Shown piece after piece: positions 1-9,887 of a stretch of DNA of 64,000 nucleotides (the stretch's first letter is position 1; each line of letters starts with the position of its first letter). Location: assembly GCA_013816845.1 (NCBI GenBank), contig JACDDU010000006.1:124001-188000 (forward strand), read 5' to 3'. A program made the position numbers and the translations under genes. Origin of the DNA: Gammaproteobacteria bacterium. GTDB lineage: Bacteria; Pseudomonadota; Gammaproteobacteria; DSM-16500. The notes under the pieces were generated by a model. It was not told the DNA's origin. It saw only the letters and a program-made list of their open reading frames with translations, and made no database searches.

Positions 1-264
1 TATAATTAAGCTGGTAATGATTGATTTACATTCGCGAGCGCCATTAATCCTTACCGTAAGCAAGTCTTTATACTTTTTATCTAAATATTTTATTTCATCA
101 GATTTAATAACAGGAAAATTTACCCTTTCCCATGAATATGTTTTAATTTTAAATTCATTTAATGCGTCCATAACCCCATAATAACGAAAATCTCTTAAGC
201 CAAAGACTACAACCTCATGAGAATCGCCAATAAGCTTTTTAACTGCGTTTTTTCTAAGCTGCAT
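1..264 (-). CDS. Partial unknown protein, cut by left edge
   Basis: An open frame of 88 codons starts at an ATG at 264 on the minus strand and leaves the window at base 1 without a stop. The same frame stays open upstream to about 306 (reading VDYFSYGAKFNL before the Met), so the true start may lie slightly further right. The visible part has alternating hydrophobic strands (HEVVVFGLRDF) and charged helices, as in a globular alpha/beta protein. I do not recognise the family; a glycosyltransferase-like fold is only a guess. It could also be a truncated gene. Confidence 0.5.
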   Translation of the reverse strand, partial: MQLRKNAVKKLIGDSHEVVVFGLRDFRYYGVMDALNEFKIKTYSWERVNFPVIKSDEIKYLDKKYKDLLTVRINGARECKSIITSLII

Positions 265-815
265 TAGATTGAATTTGGCTCCATAGGAAAAATAATCGAC
301 ATTATTTTAGCCATTTGTAGTATATTTATCAATCAATATCCGCTATTTAATTTGTATATTATACAATTTATTACCAGATAGCAGATGATGTTAAAAATAT
401 ATCTAGGCTTCTCAACTATACCTGGCTGTGCATATTTTCAACAATTGAGCTGACGCCTCGATTATCACAAGTGAATAGTTGATACATGCGATCCTGCAAA
501 GCAACCTCCCAAAATTACCGATTCTCAGTGCTTTACCTGCATTAACCCAAGCCAAAATAAATTAGTTTTTGTTTAAAAATAATGTCGCTTTCATTCAAAC
601 AGCGTTTACGATCTTTATTGTCATAAATAGGTTGATCAAGATCAATGGTATTTAATTCCAGTAAACAATTAATATAATGAATTATATAGTAAATTGTGCT
701 TATTACTTTACGGTATATATTTGCTCATTTCTTCATTTTTCTAATTTCTTCATATTATTTTAAGGTAATTAAGATAAATTATGGATCGATTACCTAATAA
801 TGATAAAAGAAGACG
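265..815. other. Non-coding gap
   Basis: No convincing coding frame, RNA gene or terminator is seen in this roughly 550-base stretch. It is strongly AT-rich towards the right end, where the promoter of the gene starting at 816 is expected. Confidence 0.4.
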
Positions 816-1772
816 ATGATGATATTTAATAATTCAAAAGAATTTAGAGATGCGTTGGACAGTGTGATTGCGTATGCCTCCGTAGCGTTTTTTTTTCTGG
901 CATGCTTATTTGTAGCAATGAAATGGGAACGAAAAAAACTAAAGAGAGTTCCCTACGTCGGCAATAGTACCCAGCCAAAAATTTATTCTAATACATCATC
1001 TTCTCATCTAGATAGGCAAAATTATGGTGGCAAAGTAAGCGCATATCAAGATGCGCAATATGACCAGGACATTAATCAACTCATTATTGATGATCAAGGT
1101 CCACAAGCAGCTAAAGGTAAAGAAAATATAGTAGAGGTAAAACCAGTCAAGAAATCTCGAGCACGGGTAAGTTCACGTTATAGTAAAAAGAGCAACAATA
1201 ATAATGTCAGCAGCAGCAATAGCAATGACACGAGAACGAATACCATCCTAGCGCCCCTCTCCCCGAAATTGGATACATGTGCGAAAATCCAAAAAGCTCT
1301 AAATATACCTGCGACTGTTTATAAGCTAGAAGATCAGGATAAATATATCTATATTGATCAAGATTTAATGAGTTACTTAGTCAAGAAAGAGAAAGACCTT
1401 CCTAATGCGGTAGCAGATTTATTACGCTTATGTAACATCAAAAAAGTGATCACGCATCAGGGTAGCAAAGGTGAAGAAGGACTTATTTTTAGAGACACTC
1501 CTTTTAATGAAAAATATCAAACCGCTCCATCAGCTATCATAAAGAAAAGTTATTATGTTAAAGGCAAAACGAAAAGCCACTATCGATTTTTTGGCACACA
1601 AGTTGCTCATAGCACAAATACAAATGGTGAAAAGCTACAAGTATATAGATTAAATGGCATACGAAAAAAACATAATGAGCAAGGAAGAGTTAAATATTTT
1701 AATTCGGCTATGGTTGCAAACGATTTTGAAAACGATGTCACCGATAAGTTGGCTGTAAATAAGCGTAAATAA
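816..1772 (+). CDS. Membrane-anchored orphan with Asn/Ser linker
   Basis: A 318-residue protein of unknown family. Residues about 15-36 form one hydrophobic segment (IAYASVAFFFLACLFVA) followed by a basic stretch (KWERKKLKR), so the N-terminus is probably a membrane anchor with the rest cytoplasmic. Residues about 100-140 are basic and low-complexity, with a four-Asn run and Ser/Asn repeats; the last 160 residues look globular (YIYIDQDLMSYLV onward). Two adjacent ATGs at 816 and 819 make the exact start ambiguous. The gene stands alone. The asparagine linker is shared with seven other orphans in the window, which suggests a common origin or export route, but no function can be assigned. Confidence 0.75.
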   Translation: MMIFNNSKEFRDALDSVIAYASVAFFFLACLFVAMKWERKKLKRVPYVGNSTQPKIYSNTSSSHLDRQNYGGKVSAYQDAQYDQDINQLIIDDQGPQAAKGKENIVEVKPVKKSRARVSSRYSKKSNNNNVSSSNSNDTRTNTILAPLSPKLDTCAKIQKALNIPATVYKLEDQDKYIYIDQDLMSYLVKKEKDLPNAVADLLRLCNIKKVITHQGSKGEEGLIFRDTPFNEKYQTAPSAIIKKSYYVKGKTKSHYRFFGTQVAHSTNTNGEKLQVYRLNGIRKKHNEQGRVKYFNSAMVANDFENDVTDKLAVNKRK

Positions 1773-2394
1773 TCTCATCAATTAAACGTTACTTATTATG
1801 AGATGGCGTATTGCTTGAAGGAAGGTCCATCAGCTCCTGCGTTTTATGCGCATGCAGTTTAAGCTTTTAAATGATCGCCTGCTGCAATACTTGCAGAGAT
1901 GATGTTAGCCACAATTGATGTTCAGCATCAGCAAGGAATATGCGAGATTGAAGTGTGTGTATCGATTAAAATAATCAGTGATATTCCAATGATTAAACTT
2001 GAAATTCACACCGCTTTATTAGATTTCGGAAATAAATTACCGTGCATTATAAATGCTTAACTTAGTTCATTCGTAGAGCAAAAAAGATTTTGGCTGAGCA
2101 CCTTCAGGGGTGCAATGTAAACTTAGCAACTCGCATGGGACCTCTTTTATATTCTGGCAAATTGTTAAATTGATTTAACGTTATTTCTACTAACAACCCA
2201 AAATAGTTACGCATTTATTGATAGCGAAATACCTTGCCCTCCCTTTAACACTATCAAACAACTTGCAAACAAGATTGATCATGCTTCTAAATTTGATGAA
2301 AGCTATGGTTGCAGTAAAACCTTGCTTGTCGCATGCGATCAATTAAGGCTACTGTAATTTAATGGGGCATTTGTTAAGGGGGTCAAGCTTGTTT
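1773..2394. other. Gap with decayed coding traces
   Basis: Two short plus-strand frames look protein-like but have no support as genes. One runs from ATG 1899 to a stop at 2060 (53 aa). The other runs from 2169 to a stop at 2357 without a start codon and has a protein-like composition (FIDSEIPCPPFNTIKQL). Neither resembles a family I know. They are best read as remnants of one or two eroded genes. Confidence 0.3.
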
Positions 2395-3192
2395 TTAACC
2401 AAATCCTAAATGTTTTCTTGCACGATGTGGGCTTTGAGCGCTAAGTATTTCTAATAAATATTTATAAGCTTGCAAATCGAATGCAATACATACTTTTTTC
2501 TTCGATTCAGGAGTTGGAGATAGATCATCTTCATCATTATAAGCTTGTATTTTTAATGCAGTTTTGCGCTGTGGAAATTTTTCTTGAAATACACTTTCTA
2601 GTTTTTCTTTTACTATTTTTGTGATTTGAATATCAGCACAAACAATGCTTAGCGATTCCGCTATTACGTTAACATTAATATTGGCAATACTACCAGATGG
2701 AACCCCACATAATTTTTCTATGTCATTGCCATTGTAACCCAATGAAATCATAAGATTCAGTTGTTCAATTTGTTCAACAAAATCTTTATTACTAAAAAAT
2801 GAATAAATTGAAGCTGAAGGTTTTTCACGTGCTTTATCGATAAGAAGTTTCTCAAGATACTCAATAAATATATTAACATTTTCAGCTTCTAGTATAATGG
2901 CATCATCAGCGTATTCATACTTCAAACCTGGAATATCACTTAATAACTGATCCAGCCGATTCAAATATTTTATATTATTTTTTTCTTCCACGACTAAAGC
3001 ATCTTCATAATTTATAACTGTAAATTTTGCAAAACCATGTGTTTCTTTAAAAGGTATGATATTTGCTTTAAAAAATAATTGATTGATGATAATTGCTATA
3101 CGTTTCGCTTTATCTTGAATAATCTCATCATAATCTTCACTATCTTCATCAGTCTGACTCATATCATTTCTTAACATAACAACCTCGTTCAA
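2395..3192 (-). CDS. Orphan protein of unknown function
   Basis: A 265-residue soluble protein without signal peptide or membrane segment. The first 25 residues are very acidic (QTDEDSEDYDEII), then follow mixed alpha/beta segments and a C-terminal helix (FDLQAYKYLLEIL). Met6 and Met11 are alternative starts. No catalytic motif or repeat is visible and I do not recognise the family. The gene is isolated, with decayed sequence on its downstream side. It could be a translocated effector like other orphans here, but nothing in the sequence demonstrates this. Confidence 0.7.
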   Translation of the reverse strand: MNEVVMLRNDMSQTDEDSEDYDEIIQDKAKRIAIIINQLFFKANIIPFKETHGFAKFTVINYEDALVVEEKNNIKYLNRLDQLLSDIPGLKYEYADDAIILEAENVNIFIEYLEKLLIDKAREKPSASIYSFFSNKDFVEQIEQLNLMISLGYNGNDIEKLCGVPSGSIANINVNVIAESLSIVCADIQITKIVKEKLESVFQEKFPQRKTALKIQAYNDEDDLSPTPESKKKVCIAFDLQAYKYLLEILSAQSPHRARKHLGFG

Positions 3193-3442
3193 TTCATATT
3201 TAAAAAAGTTAATTTTCTGAGTTTCGGTAATAGTAGCTTTTGAGCAGCAATAATTAAAGCGATGTATGAGTAAACCCAGCGAGATCAGAATGAATAAATG
3301 GGTAATAATTTATAAATTTCATATAATCAATGAATTAGGTCATTATCATTGCATTATTATTGTGCGGAAGGCACAAAAAAAGGACGTATGCAGCGTGATC
3401 TTAAATTGCTTTGCTACCTCGCTTTTAAAAGAATTATTAATC

Positions 3443-3682
3443 CTAAAATTGAGTAAAGGCTTCAATGTAAGTTGGTAGTTTATCCTTTGTCGTTGGCTCT
3501 AAAATATTGGCACCTCGGTGGTCATTTTCACAAAAAATAAATGCTGTACCAAAGCTAAGTTTAATTTCGTTTTCATAGACTTGCGGGGTAAATGGTTGCT
3601 GAAGTTTGAGAAGGGGATTTTTGTATTGGATATGGGTGAATATCAAATAAAGGCATGAACTTTCATTGACCACCCATTTCAC
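3443..3682 (-). CDS. Small hypothetical protein or C-terminal remnant
   Basis: A 79-residue frame that begins with GTG and stays open a further 10 codons upstream without an ATG. Residues 35-79 look like real coding sequence (KLSFGTAFIFCENDHRGAN), with beta-strand-like alternation and two cysteines. There is no clear ribosome-binding site. It may be the C-terminal end of a larger gene that has lost its start. Confidence 0.4.
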   Translation of the reverse strand: MKWVVNESSCLYLIFTHIQYKNPLLKLQQPFTPQVYENEIKLSFGTAFIFCENDHRGANILEPTTKDKLPTYIEAFTQF

Positions 3683-3773
3683 ATGCTGCGGTACTGTTAG
3701 AAAGCGGCTTCATTCTAATTCAAATTAAGCCGCTCTATGGTGATTAATCAGAGCGCGCTCTACATAAAGAAAA

Positions 3774-4145
3774 TTAGCGTTTATTTAACTCAACTGAAAA
3801 TCTCGCTTCTTTGTAACGCACTGTACAGCCATTATCGTTACAAGTTAACTTTACATTTGGTATATTGATCACTTTTCCATTTTCACACAATAATGAAAGT
3901 TCACTTTGTCCGAACTTAGACTCAATTAACAATGCATAATTTATGCCAGTAGTGTGTTTTACTTCAGCGGACGTTGCATGAGTGCAACCATCGTATTTCC
4001 TACAATCTTTTGGATTTTTCAATGTAAAGCTACCTTCCCAATGACCAGGTATTTGCAAGCAAATGTCATTGAAAGCAGCAGCATTGGATTGCGTTGCAGC
4101 GATAAGTGTAAATGAAAATAATGTTACTAAGAGGTTTTTTTTCAT
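3774..4145 (-). CDS. Small secreted cysteine-containing protein
   Basis: A 123-residue protein with a clear Sec signal peptide (MKKNLLVTLFSFTLIAATQ, cleavage likely after SNA at about residue 22). The mature part carries six cysteines in a beta-rich sequence with a GHWEGSF motif, consistent with a disulfide-stabilised periplasmic or secreted domain. The start at 4145 has a purine-rich AAAAAGGATTTTTC segment upstream on the coding strand. No family is recognised. Small secreted orphans of this kind recur in the window (19.6, 31.5, 45.5 and 54.5 kb). Confidence 0.8.
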   Translation of the reverse strand: MKKNLLVTLFSFTLIAATQSNAAAFNDICLQIPGHWEGSFTLKNPKDCRKYDGCTHATSAEVKHTTGINYALLIESKFGQSELSLLCENGKVINIPNVKLTCNDNGCTVRYKEARFSVELNKR

Positions 4146-4623
4146 GAAAAATCCTTTTTAAGTGTTATTGATCTATCTCAGATCTAACTTTAAGCGGCCT
4201 TCGCAAATACACTAAATATATGAGTGATTATTACGAGTCAAGAACATATTAAAAAATATTAATTCTTAATTGGACTTTAGTAAAAATAACACCATAATTC
4301 AAGAAAATTAGCTATGCCATAACTTAAACTCTATCTAGCTTAAAACCAATCCACCTTTGTTAATGTAAAAGATAACCCCAGTCCCTAACTTTTGTTTAAC
4401 TTCATCACTTAAAATTAATGTCACCCATTATTTTTGAAGTGCGGTGAGCCTGTATTAATAACTGAGTATATAATCAAAGGCGCTTCATACCCTTTGTTAG
4501 CATTTAAACGGATGTTATCGATTCTATAAAACAAGGGTGCGCGGACGATCACAAGTGGATTCATTCAAAGTACCACCAAAGGTAACTCAAGCGATATGAT
4601 GAACAATTCGCCAACGTTACATC
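4146..4623. other. Non-coding gap
   Basis: I see no gene or structured element in this stretch, apart from the presumed promoter of the small secreted protein at its left end. Confidence 0.4.
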
Positions 4624-4755
4624 TTATGCAGTTAAGAATGGCAAGATAATACCATGAAGTCTCTGGACAAAATATTCCATAACGGAATCAATACATTCTT
4701 CACCGTGCCATCGGATGAATTTATTTTTATGTTGATAGTAAGCATCCGTGCGCAT
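4624..4755 (-). pseudogene. 43-codon remnant of an unknown gene
   Basis: On the minus strand, immediately downstream of the 4779-6098 gene, ATG 4755 opens a 43-codon frame with the composition of a genuine protein (FIRWHGEECIDSVMEYFV). An in-frame stop lies just upstream of the ATG. There is no good ribosome-binding site and no recognised family. It is most likely a fragment of a decayed gene, but a short real gene cannot be excluded. Confidence 0.3.
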
Positions 4756-4778
4756 GATCGTAGATTTCAGTCACATTC

Positions 4779-6098
4779 CTATGTTAATTGATTATACGCT
4801 GGTTTCTCTGCTGCATCTTTTTCTGAATAATTTTCAATTAAATCGGTAAACTGGTCTAGAAATTTATCCGCCCCTGATTTTTGATTGTTAAAAAAGCAAA
4901 CGTTGTAATTAATTTTTACCTGAAAATTGTTTGGTTGCGCATCTGACCCGTTTGCAGATTCTGAAGAAGATAAGTTTACCTTCATGCCCTCTAAGGTTGT
5001 TCTTAAAGATGTTAGCGATTTTTGTAGACGTTCGTCGATCATAATATTTTCTAATACATCTAAGATTATCAAATCAATCTTAAAAATTTCTGTCAAATTA
5101 AGTTTATGTACCTGAAATTTATCAAAAGTTAACATAGATTGAACATCATCGTAAAGATTTGCGGCAAAATTATTAGAATCAATTTTATCATCTCTAGTTT
5201 CGCTTAGCTCCCTACTTAAATTATTAATCTGTTTATTAATAAGTGGAGCTATTAATTGGTGATTATCCGCTGAATTTTTAAATTTATCGTTAAATTTTTC
5301 GAGTAATTCCGCAGCTGTATTTAGTGAATCTCGTCGAACAGAAGTTAGCTTAATGCATTCCCCGAGGAGCATATCCTCATCCTTTACAGGAAGTTTTGCA
5401 ATTAACGTAATATAATCATTAATGTCTATTTGCTCAAATAAATGCATACTTACCCAAGGCTGACTTAGGAAAGAAAAGGCTTGTGTAATTTTCCCAACGT
5501 CCATAGTTTCAATATTTTCTGCACTTTGAAAGTGGTTCGTAAGCTTCGCAAAAGTTTCACTACTTACAAGTCCCAACAAATGTTTTGTACTTTCATTTCC
5601 TGCTAAACAACCAAAGCCGTAAAAAAGAAAAGACAGCCAAAATGCCTTTTTCTCAAAAATGGGTGTGTTATTAAATTGTTTTAAGCAGAGCATAGTGAGC
5701 CATTCAATATCATCTGCAGTGATTTCAGCAAGTAATTCTGGAAATTTTTGTGCAAGGGAACCTAATAAAAATATTAGATTCGCAATGACTTTTGGCGAAT
5801 TATATTCATTCATCTGCGTAAATACGCCGGAAGCAAGACGTGCAACATTTTCGGGTTTTAGGGTAATATTTAATAACTCATTCGGAGCCTTGATTAATCC
5901 TATGAGAACCGCGGTAAGTTCTTCCTGATTAAGTTTATTAATTCGTTTAAGCGAATCACTGATTGAGGAACGTTTTACTGGTAAATTGTCATCAACTGGT
6001 AAAGCACGTTTTCGATTAGATAAATTATTATTGTTATTATTATTGCTCGGTGCGGTATTACTAGACTTGATTTGGTATTTTTTGTTAACCCTTTGCAT
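4779..6098 (-). CDS. Helical orphan with Asn run and NLS-like motif
   Basis: The frame opens at 6134, but the ATG at 6098 is preferred because an AGAAGGTGAG ribosome-binding site sits just before it. The product is then 439 residues. Near the N-terminus come a run of seven Asn and a bipartite basic motif (NRKRALPVDDNLPVKRS, about residues 29-45) resembling a eukaryotic nuclear-localisation signal. The remaining 380 residues are almost entirely amphipathic helices, suggesting an armadillo/HEAT-like or other alpha-solenoid fold without an obvious repeat. There is no signal peptide. A host-directed effector is a reasonable inference. Confidence 0.75.
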   Translation of the reverse strand: MQRVNKKYQIKSSNTAPSNNNNNNNLSNRKRALPVDDNLPVKRSSISDSLKRINKLNQEELTAVLIGLIKAPNELLNITLKPENVARLASGVFTQMNEYNSPKVIANLIFLLGSLAQKFPELLAEITADDIEWLTMLCLKQFNNTPIFEKKAFWLSFLFYGFGCLAGNESTKHLLGLVSSETFAKLTNHFQSAENIETMDVGKITQAFSFLSQPWVSMHLFEQIDINDYITLIAKLPVKDEDMLLGECIKLTSVRRDSLNTAAELLEKFNDKFKNSADNHQLIAPLINKQINNLSRELSETRDDKIDSNNFAANLYDDVQSMLTFDKFQVHKLNLTEIFKIDLIILDVLENIMIDERLQKSLTSLRTTLEGMKVNLSSSESANGSDAQPNNFQVKINYNVCFFNNQKSGADKFLDQFTDLIENYSEKDAAEKPAYNQLT

Positions 6099-6238
6099 AC
6101 TCACCTTCTTAATGTGTTCAAATAATTCAAACAAGTCTACATACCCAAGCTTAAGAGATTATTATTTATCGCAATAAGAGAATTGCACCGTAATAAACGT
6201 TACCGAAAGGCTGTGGGTAAGTAGCTGAAAACAAGTCG

Positions 6239-6496
6239 ATGCGCCCGTATAGATGTTGCCGAAGGGAGATCAGTAATCATGGGGCAATTAAATATGAGCG
6301 GTATCAAACATCTAAAAAACGTTATTTTAGAACAAGCCACAAGCGTAAGTCAGAAATTCTTAATGAGTTTTGCGCCACTAGTGGTTTGCATCTTAAACAC
6401 GTTATCCGTCTTCGAACCCGCACAATTGGAAAGAAAAGCCTGCAGGTCGTAGAAACGGTTTATACCCAATATTACTTATTCCTGAGTTTTCGATAA
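6239..6496 (+). pseudogene. Transposase N-terminal remnant
   Basis: The segment ERYQTSKKRYFRTSHKRKS followed by EILNEFCATSGLHLKHVIRL matches the N-terminal helix-turn-helix pattern of rve-type (ISNCY/IS481-like) transposases, which typically read as a short RY..ASKK.K..IL.EF....GY.RK.AIRL motif. No catalytic DDE domain follows; the frame degenerates after about residue 65. It is a truncated insertion-sequence relic lying between two outward-facing genes, both of which look like effectors. Confidence 0.5.
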
Positions 6497-6673
6497 ATTA
6501 TCATGTCTAATTGCCACCTAGTTACCGACTCCATTTGTACCATCTATTTTGACGCAACGACTTGTTTCTAGCTATTCCTTCTCAGCCTTTGGGTAACGTT
6601 TAATTTGGCGTAACTCAGTGTCACATAAGACCTTTTTGCTTCAGTTTACGTTAATATAAAAGAGGTAAAATAT

Positions 6674-8545
6674 ATGAAATTTTTGGGCTTTCATATGTCT
6701 CCTCGAAAAACTAAATTCAATGATGATAAAGTAGATGATACGTCTTCTCAGGAAGAAAATTCAAATTCTGCTTTCGCTACAGAAGTTGAAGTTGAATCTT
6801 TGTTAGAGATTTTTTCTCTTTGCGATATTCCTAATGATGTGTTTATTGAAATTGTTAAGCACTTACCTCGTAATGAATTTTTTAATATCAAGAAAGTTAA
6901 TCGCCGATTTAAAAATATTATAGAAACAGCAGAGGAAAGACATATTTCTAGCTTAGTATCCTCTCCTTATTCGACGGCTTTTTTTTGTGAATTTTGGCCG
7001 CGCAGAAATTTTTATGTGGATAATAGATCTTTAGTATTTTACGAAAAGGCTAATAATTGGCAGCCTGCAACACTAGAACCCGAGAGATTTAAAGAAATCA
7101 AAGAGCGATTCTCTAATCGAAGCGAAGATCAAATTAAACTTTTTTGTAGCAATTTTTTTTATGCTCTCTTTTATTGTATAAACCATAATAAGGAAGACTA
7201 CTTTATAAAATTAACAAAGGATCACTGTGCATTTATAGATTTATATCAATTCTTTACTACCATTAAAACTAGCAATGATCAAACCTTCTGGGAGTTAGCA
7301 TATCTTAATAAATCAAAGTTTATTTTAGATGCAGCTTTTGCCCAAAAAAAGAGATATTGCCAAGCACATAATTCTGGCCAAGTCCCAGTTGTGATGGAAT
7401 ATCTAAAGAAAATGATTTCTTTAGATGGTAAAGAGCTTTCAGAATTAGAATGGGCTGTTGTTTGTAATCAAATAGATTATATAAAGCAACATTTTCCAGA
7501 TCACAAATCAGAGTCTAATCAATCTTTATTATTACATGCAGTCGAAAACGGACATGTAGAAATGCTTAAGTATTTATTGGAACAGGGTATAAAGCCAAAC
7601 CTTCCAATCGGCCCAAATCAGGAAACCGCTTTAAGTTATACGCGAAATCCAGAAATTCTTGCGACGCTATTGCAGGATAGAACTTTATCTTTTCCAGATA
7701 TTAATCTTGTTTTTAAATTAGCTATTAAAAATAATCATTCCGAAATTTTTTCAATACTTCTTGCTGATCCACATATCAATATCAATGCAGTTGGTCAGAT
7801 TCACAATGATGATATTCATTCAGATTCGACGTTGATGATTGCCATAAAGTACGAGCGAATAGAAATGATAAAATCATTATTAAAAAATAAGCTGCTTGGC
7901 ATAAATATGCCTACTGTAGATGGGGGATCTCCACTACTATTTGCAGTTAAAAATGGCAAAAAAGAAATTGCAGAATTGTTGCTTGAAGATCCAAGAACTA
8001 ATCCAAACTGCATGGATGGTGAAAGTGCTTTACATTTTGCTTGTCAACACGGCAATCTTGAGATGTTAAAACTTTTACTTAAAAATCCTCGGGTAAATAT
8101 TAATTTACAAAACTCGAACGGAGCAACTGCATTAATTCTTGCTGCTGTTAATGGGCATGAAGAAATAGTAAAATTATTATTATCACAACCAAAAATAAAT
8201 CCTAATATACGTATGCGCTATTCTTATAACCAACCATTGTCAGAGCATGACTGTGCACTTTCTGCTGCGTTAAGGCGACGCCATCTTAAAATTGTAGAAT
8301 TATTATTACAAGACAAAAAAATTAATCCAAATCTTCCGAAGAATGGTTGTACAGCATTAATGGATAGCGCATATGAAAATTTTGCAGCATTTCAGGTAAT
8401 CATCAGACATCCCCACATTAACCCAAATATAACTGATGGTTGTGGTTTAAATGCTTTGGACTATGCTTTAAATAAAAGAGATCTAAAAAATGAAGATTTA
8501 CAAAATCAGGTAAGTATTATTCAAAAGCTATGTCAAGAAAAGTAA
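6674..8545 (+). CDS. F-box and ankyrin-repeat protein
   Basis: A 623-residue protein. Residues about 50-88 (IPNDVFIEIVKHLPRNEFF, then KKVNRRFKNII) match an F-box, the eukaryotic motif that binds Skp1 in SCF ubiquitin ligases. Residues about 250-610 form a series of ankyrin repeats, recognisable by the recurring G...AL..A...GH.EIVKLLL pattern (for example ATALILAAVNGHEEIVKLLL). The usual logic of such proteins is that the F-box docks on host SCF and the ankyrins recruit a target. An AGAGGT site lies nine bases before ATG 6674; Met8 is an alternative start. There is no signal peptide, as expected for a type IV effector. Intracellular bacteria such as Legionella use F-box effectors; the substrate here is unknown. 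Confidence 0.85.
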   Translation: MKFLGFHMSPRKTKFNDDKVDDTSSQEENSNSAFATEVEVESLLEIFSLCDIPNDVFIEIVKHLPRNEFFNIKKVNRRFKNIIETAEERHISSLVSSPYSTAFFCEFWPRRNFYVDNRSLVFYEKANNWQPATLEPERFKEIKERFSNRSEDQIKLFCSNFFYALFYCINHNKEDYFIKLTKDHCAFIDLYQFFTTIKTSNDQTFWELAYLNKSKFILDAAFAQKKRYCQAHNSGQVPVVMEYLKKMISLDGKELSELEWAVVCNQIDYIKQHFPDHKSESNQSLLLHAVENGHVEMLKYLLEQGIKPNLPIGPNQETALSYTRNPEILATLLQDRTLSFPDINLVFKLAIKNNHSEIFSILLADPHININAVGQIHNDDIHSDSTLMIAIKYERIEMIKSLLKNKLLGINMPTVDGGSPLLFAVKNGKKEIAELLLEDPRTNPNCMDGESALHFACQHGNLEMLKLLLKNPRVNINLQNSNGATALILAAVNGHEEIVKLLLSQPKINPNIRMRYSYNQPLSEHDCALSAALRRRHLKIVELLLQDKKINPNLPKNGCTALMDSAYENFAAFQVIIRHPHINPNITDGCGLNALDYALNKRDLKNEDLQNQVSIIQKLCQEK

Positions 8546-8567
8546 CTTTCATAGTATATATTCAGCT

Positions 8568-9023
8568 TTGGAAAGAAATAATCCCCACCCTTATATTCAG
8601 AACATGGTGACCAGCCTTTCAAAATTGTTAAGTTCTAATGATGATCATCATTTATTGCGTTATGGGTTAACATTCAAACAGTTAGTCGATTTAAAACCAA
8701 TTTTATATACTGCCTTCATAATTTACATAAGAAATAATATTGAAGATGATGCAATGAAAATTAACTTATTAAAGCAAGCTAAAGATCCTCAAATGGTTTT
8801 AGGTAAAATATTTGCAACCCGAAGGAATTTTCCAGTCAAAAAAACATCAACTATTTTGAAAATAGAGAAAGAAATTGAAAAACTAGAAAATAAACCATCA
8901 TCAAATAGGAAGCAGCATTGCGGATTTTTTAATTTTAGTATTTGGTCATTTAATAGTAGTAAAAATAATTCTTTTACTCTTGCAAAAGTTAAAGTGGAAA
9001 AGATTATTCGAGCGAATAGATGA
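8568..9023 (+). CDS. Small basic orphan downstream of F-box gene
   Basis: A 151-residue frame opened by TTG at 8568, only 22 bases after the F-box/ankyrin gene; ATG at codon 13 is the first conventional start. The product is helical at the N-terminus and strongly basic towards the end (LAKVKVEKIIRANR). No motif is recognised. The short spacing suggests co-transcription with the F-box gene, so it could be an accessory or second effector. Start choice is uncertain because no clear ribosome-binding site is visible. Confidence 0.55.
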   Translation: MERNNPHPYIQNMVTSLSKLLSSNDDHHLLRYGLTFKQLVDLKPILYTAFIIYIRNNIEDDAMKINLLKQAKDPQMVLGKIFATRRNFPVKKTSTILKIEKEIEKLENKPSSNRKQHCGFFNFSIWSFNSSKNNSFTLAKVKVEKIIRANR

Positions 9024-9297
9024 AAATAAAAATCATTGATGCTGTTGTTGGCAATTATACATTTTATCTTTTTAGTTTAAATAATTAATTATATAGATAA
9101 TTGAACAAACACTTAATTTTATTCATAAAAATTTCACCCTAATGAACTAGATAGAGCGACTAAAATGAACCTGACCTCCGCATCTCCTGCAAATGATTAA
9201 ATTGATAATAAACTGAGCATTGATATCCTATTAAATTTACTGCACCCCAAGATTTCACACTCATTATTTAAACTTATAAATATGAAACGAATGTAAC

Positions 9298-9462
9298 GTG
9301 AGGAAAGAAATAGAAAATCTAAAATCCGAGTCAGCAAAGACAACCAAGTTGCAAGAAAAGGTGTTAAGGCTCGAATTGGAAACTAATAAAAAATTAAAAA
9401 AATCTATCTCAAAATTAGAAAAGAAAGCATGGCTTTATGCAAATTATGTTACAACTGACTAA
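9298..9462 (+). pseudogene. Coiled-coil peptide, probable gene remnant
   Basis: A GTG-initiated frame of 54 codons made almost entirely of heptad-like charged helix (EKVLRLELETNKKLKKSISK). In another phase just upstream lies a short protein-like frame ending in a stop at 9296 (SIDILLNLLHPKISHSLFKL), so a frameshift between the two would explain a larger original gene. No ribosome-binding site is seen. It is treated as a decayed coiled-coil gene. Confidence 0.3.
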
Positions 9463-9793
9463 AAAAGAAGAAAAAACAAGGACACTGACGTTTTCCATAG
9501 CTATCCTTAATTAAGCTCATTCACTTAAGCAGCGAGAATAGGGGTCAAAATATAGACATGATCAAGATCGTATTTTATTACCCGTAATGTTGGAAAAGCA
9601 CTACGCCAAGATTATAATTCCAAAGATTAATAGTTGCCCCCCTACAACTTATCGACAATAAGCGCACCCACCACCCAAATACAACACCTTAGGTGAGTTA
9701 TTTTAATGAGTAAGCCAAATTCTGTGATGAATATTGGTGATAAAATGATAATTGGATGATAGCAACATTATAGAGCTTATTGCAGGAGGTCAT
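9463..9793. other. Gap upstream of small membrane operon
   Basis: No gene is seen. The last bases hold the strong GCAGGAGGT ribosome-binding site of the 27-codon gene at 9794. Confidence 0.4.
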
Positions 9794-9877
9794 ATGCTTA
9801 AGTACGTATTTGCTTGGTTTTTAGGTGTTCCTCTAGGTGTGTTAATAATTATTTACTTACTATTCAATGCGTTTTAA
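9794..9877 (+). CDS. 27-residue single-span membrane peptide
   Basis: A 27-codon gene with an ideal AGGAGGT site four bases before the ATG. The product is almost wholly hydrophobic with one transmembrane helix (FAWFLGVPLGVLIIIYLLF). Its stop lies ten bases before the next gene's preferred start, so the two are almost certainly one transcript. Small membrane peptides of this shape are found in other proteobacteria, but I know no defined function. Confidence 0.7.
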   Translation: MLKYVFAWFLGVPLGVLIIIYLLFNAF

Positions 9878-9887
9878 GGAGATGACC

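Noticed and set aside
3266-3478. 70-aa plus-strand frame
   Set aside because: Composition is not protein-like, no ribosome-binding site, and it overlaps a better minus-strand frame.
5986-6177. 63-aa hydrophobic plus-strand frame
   Set aside because: The Leu run is the antisense of the seven-Asn run in the 4779-6098 gene.
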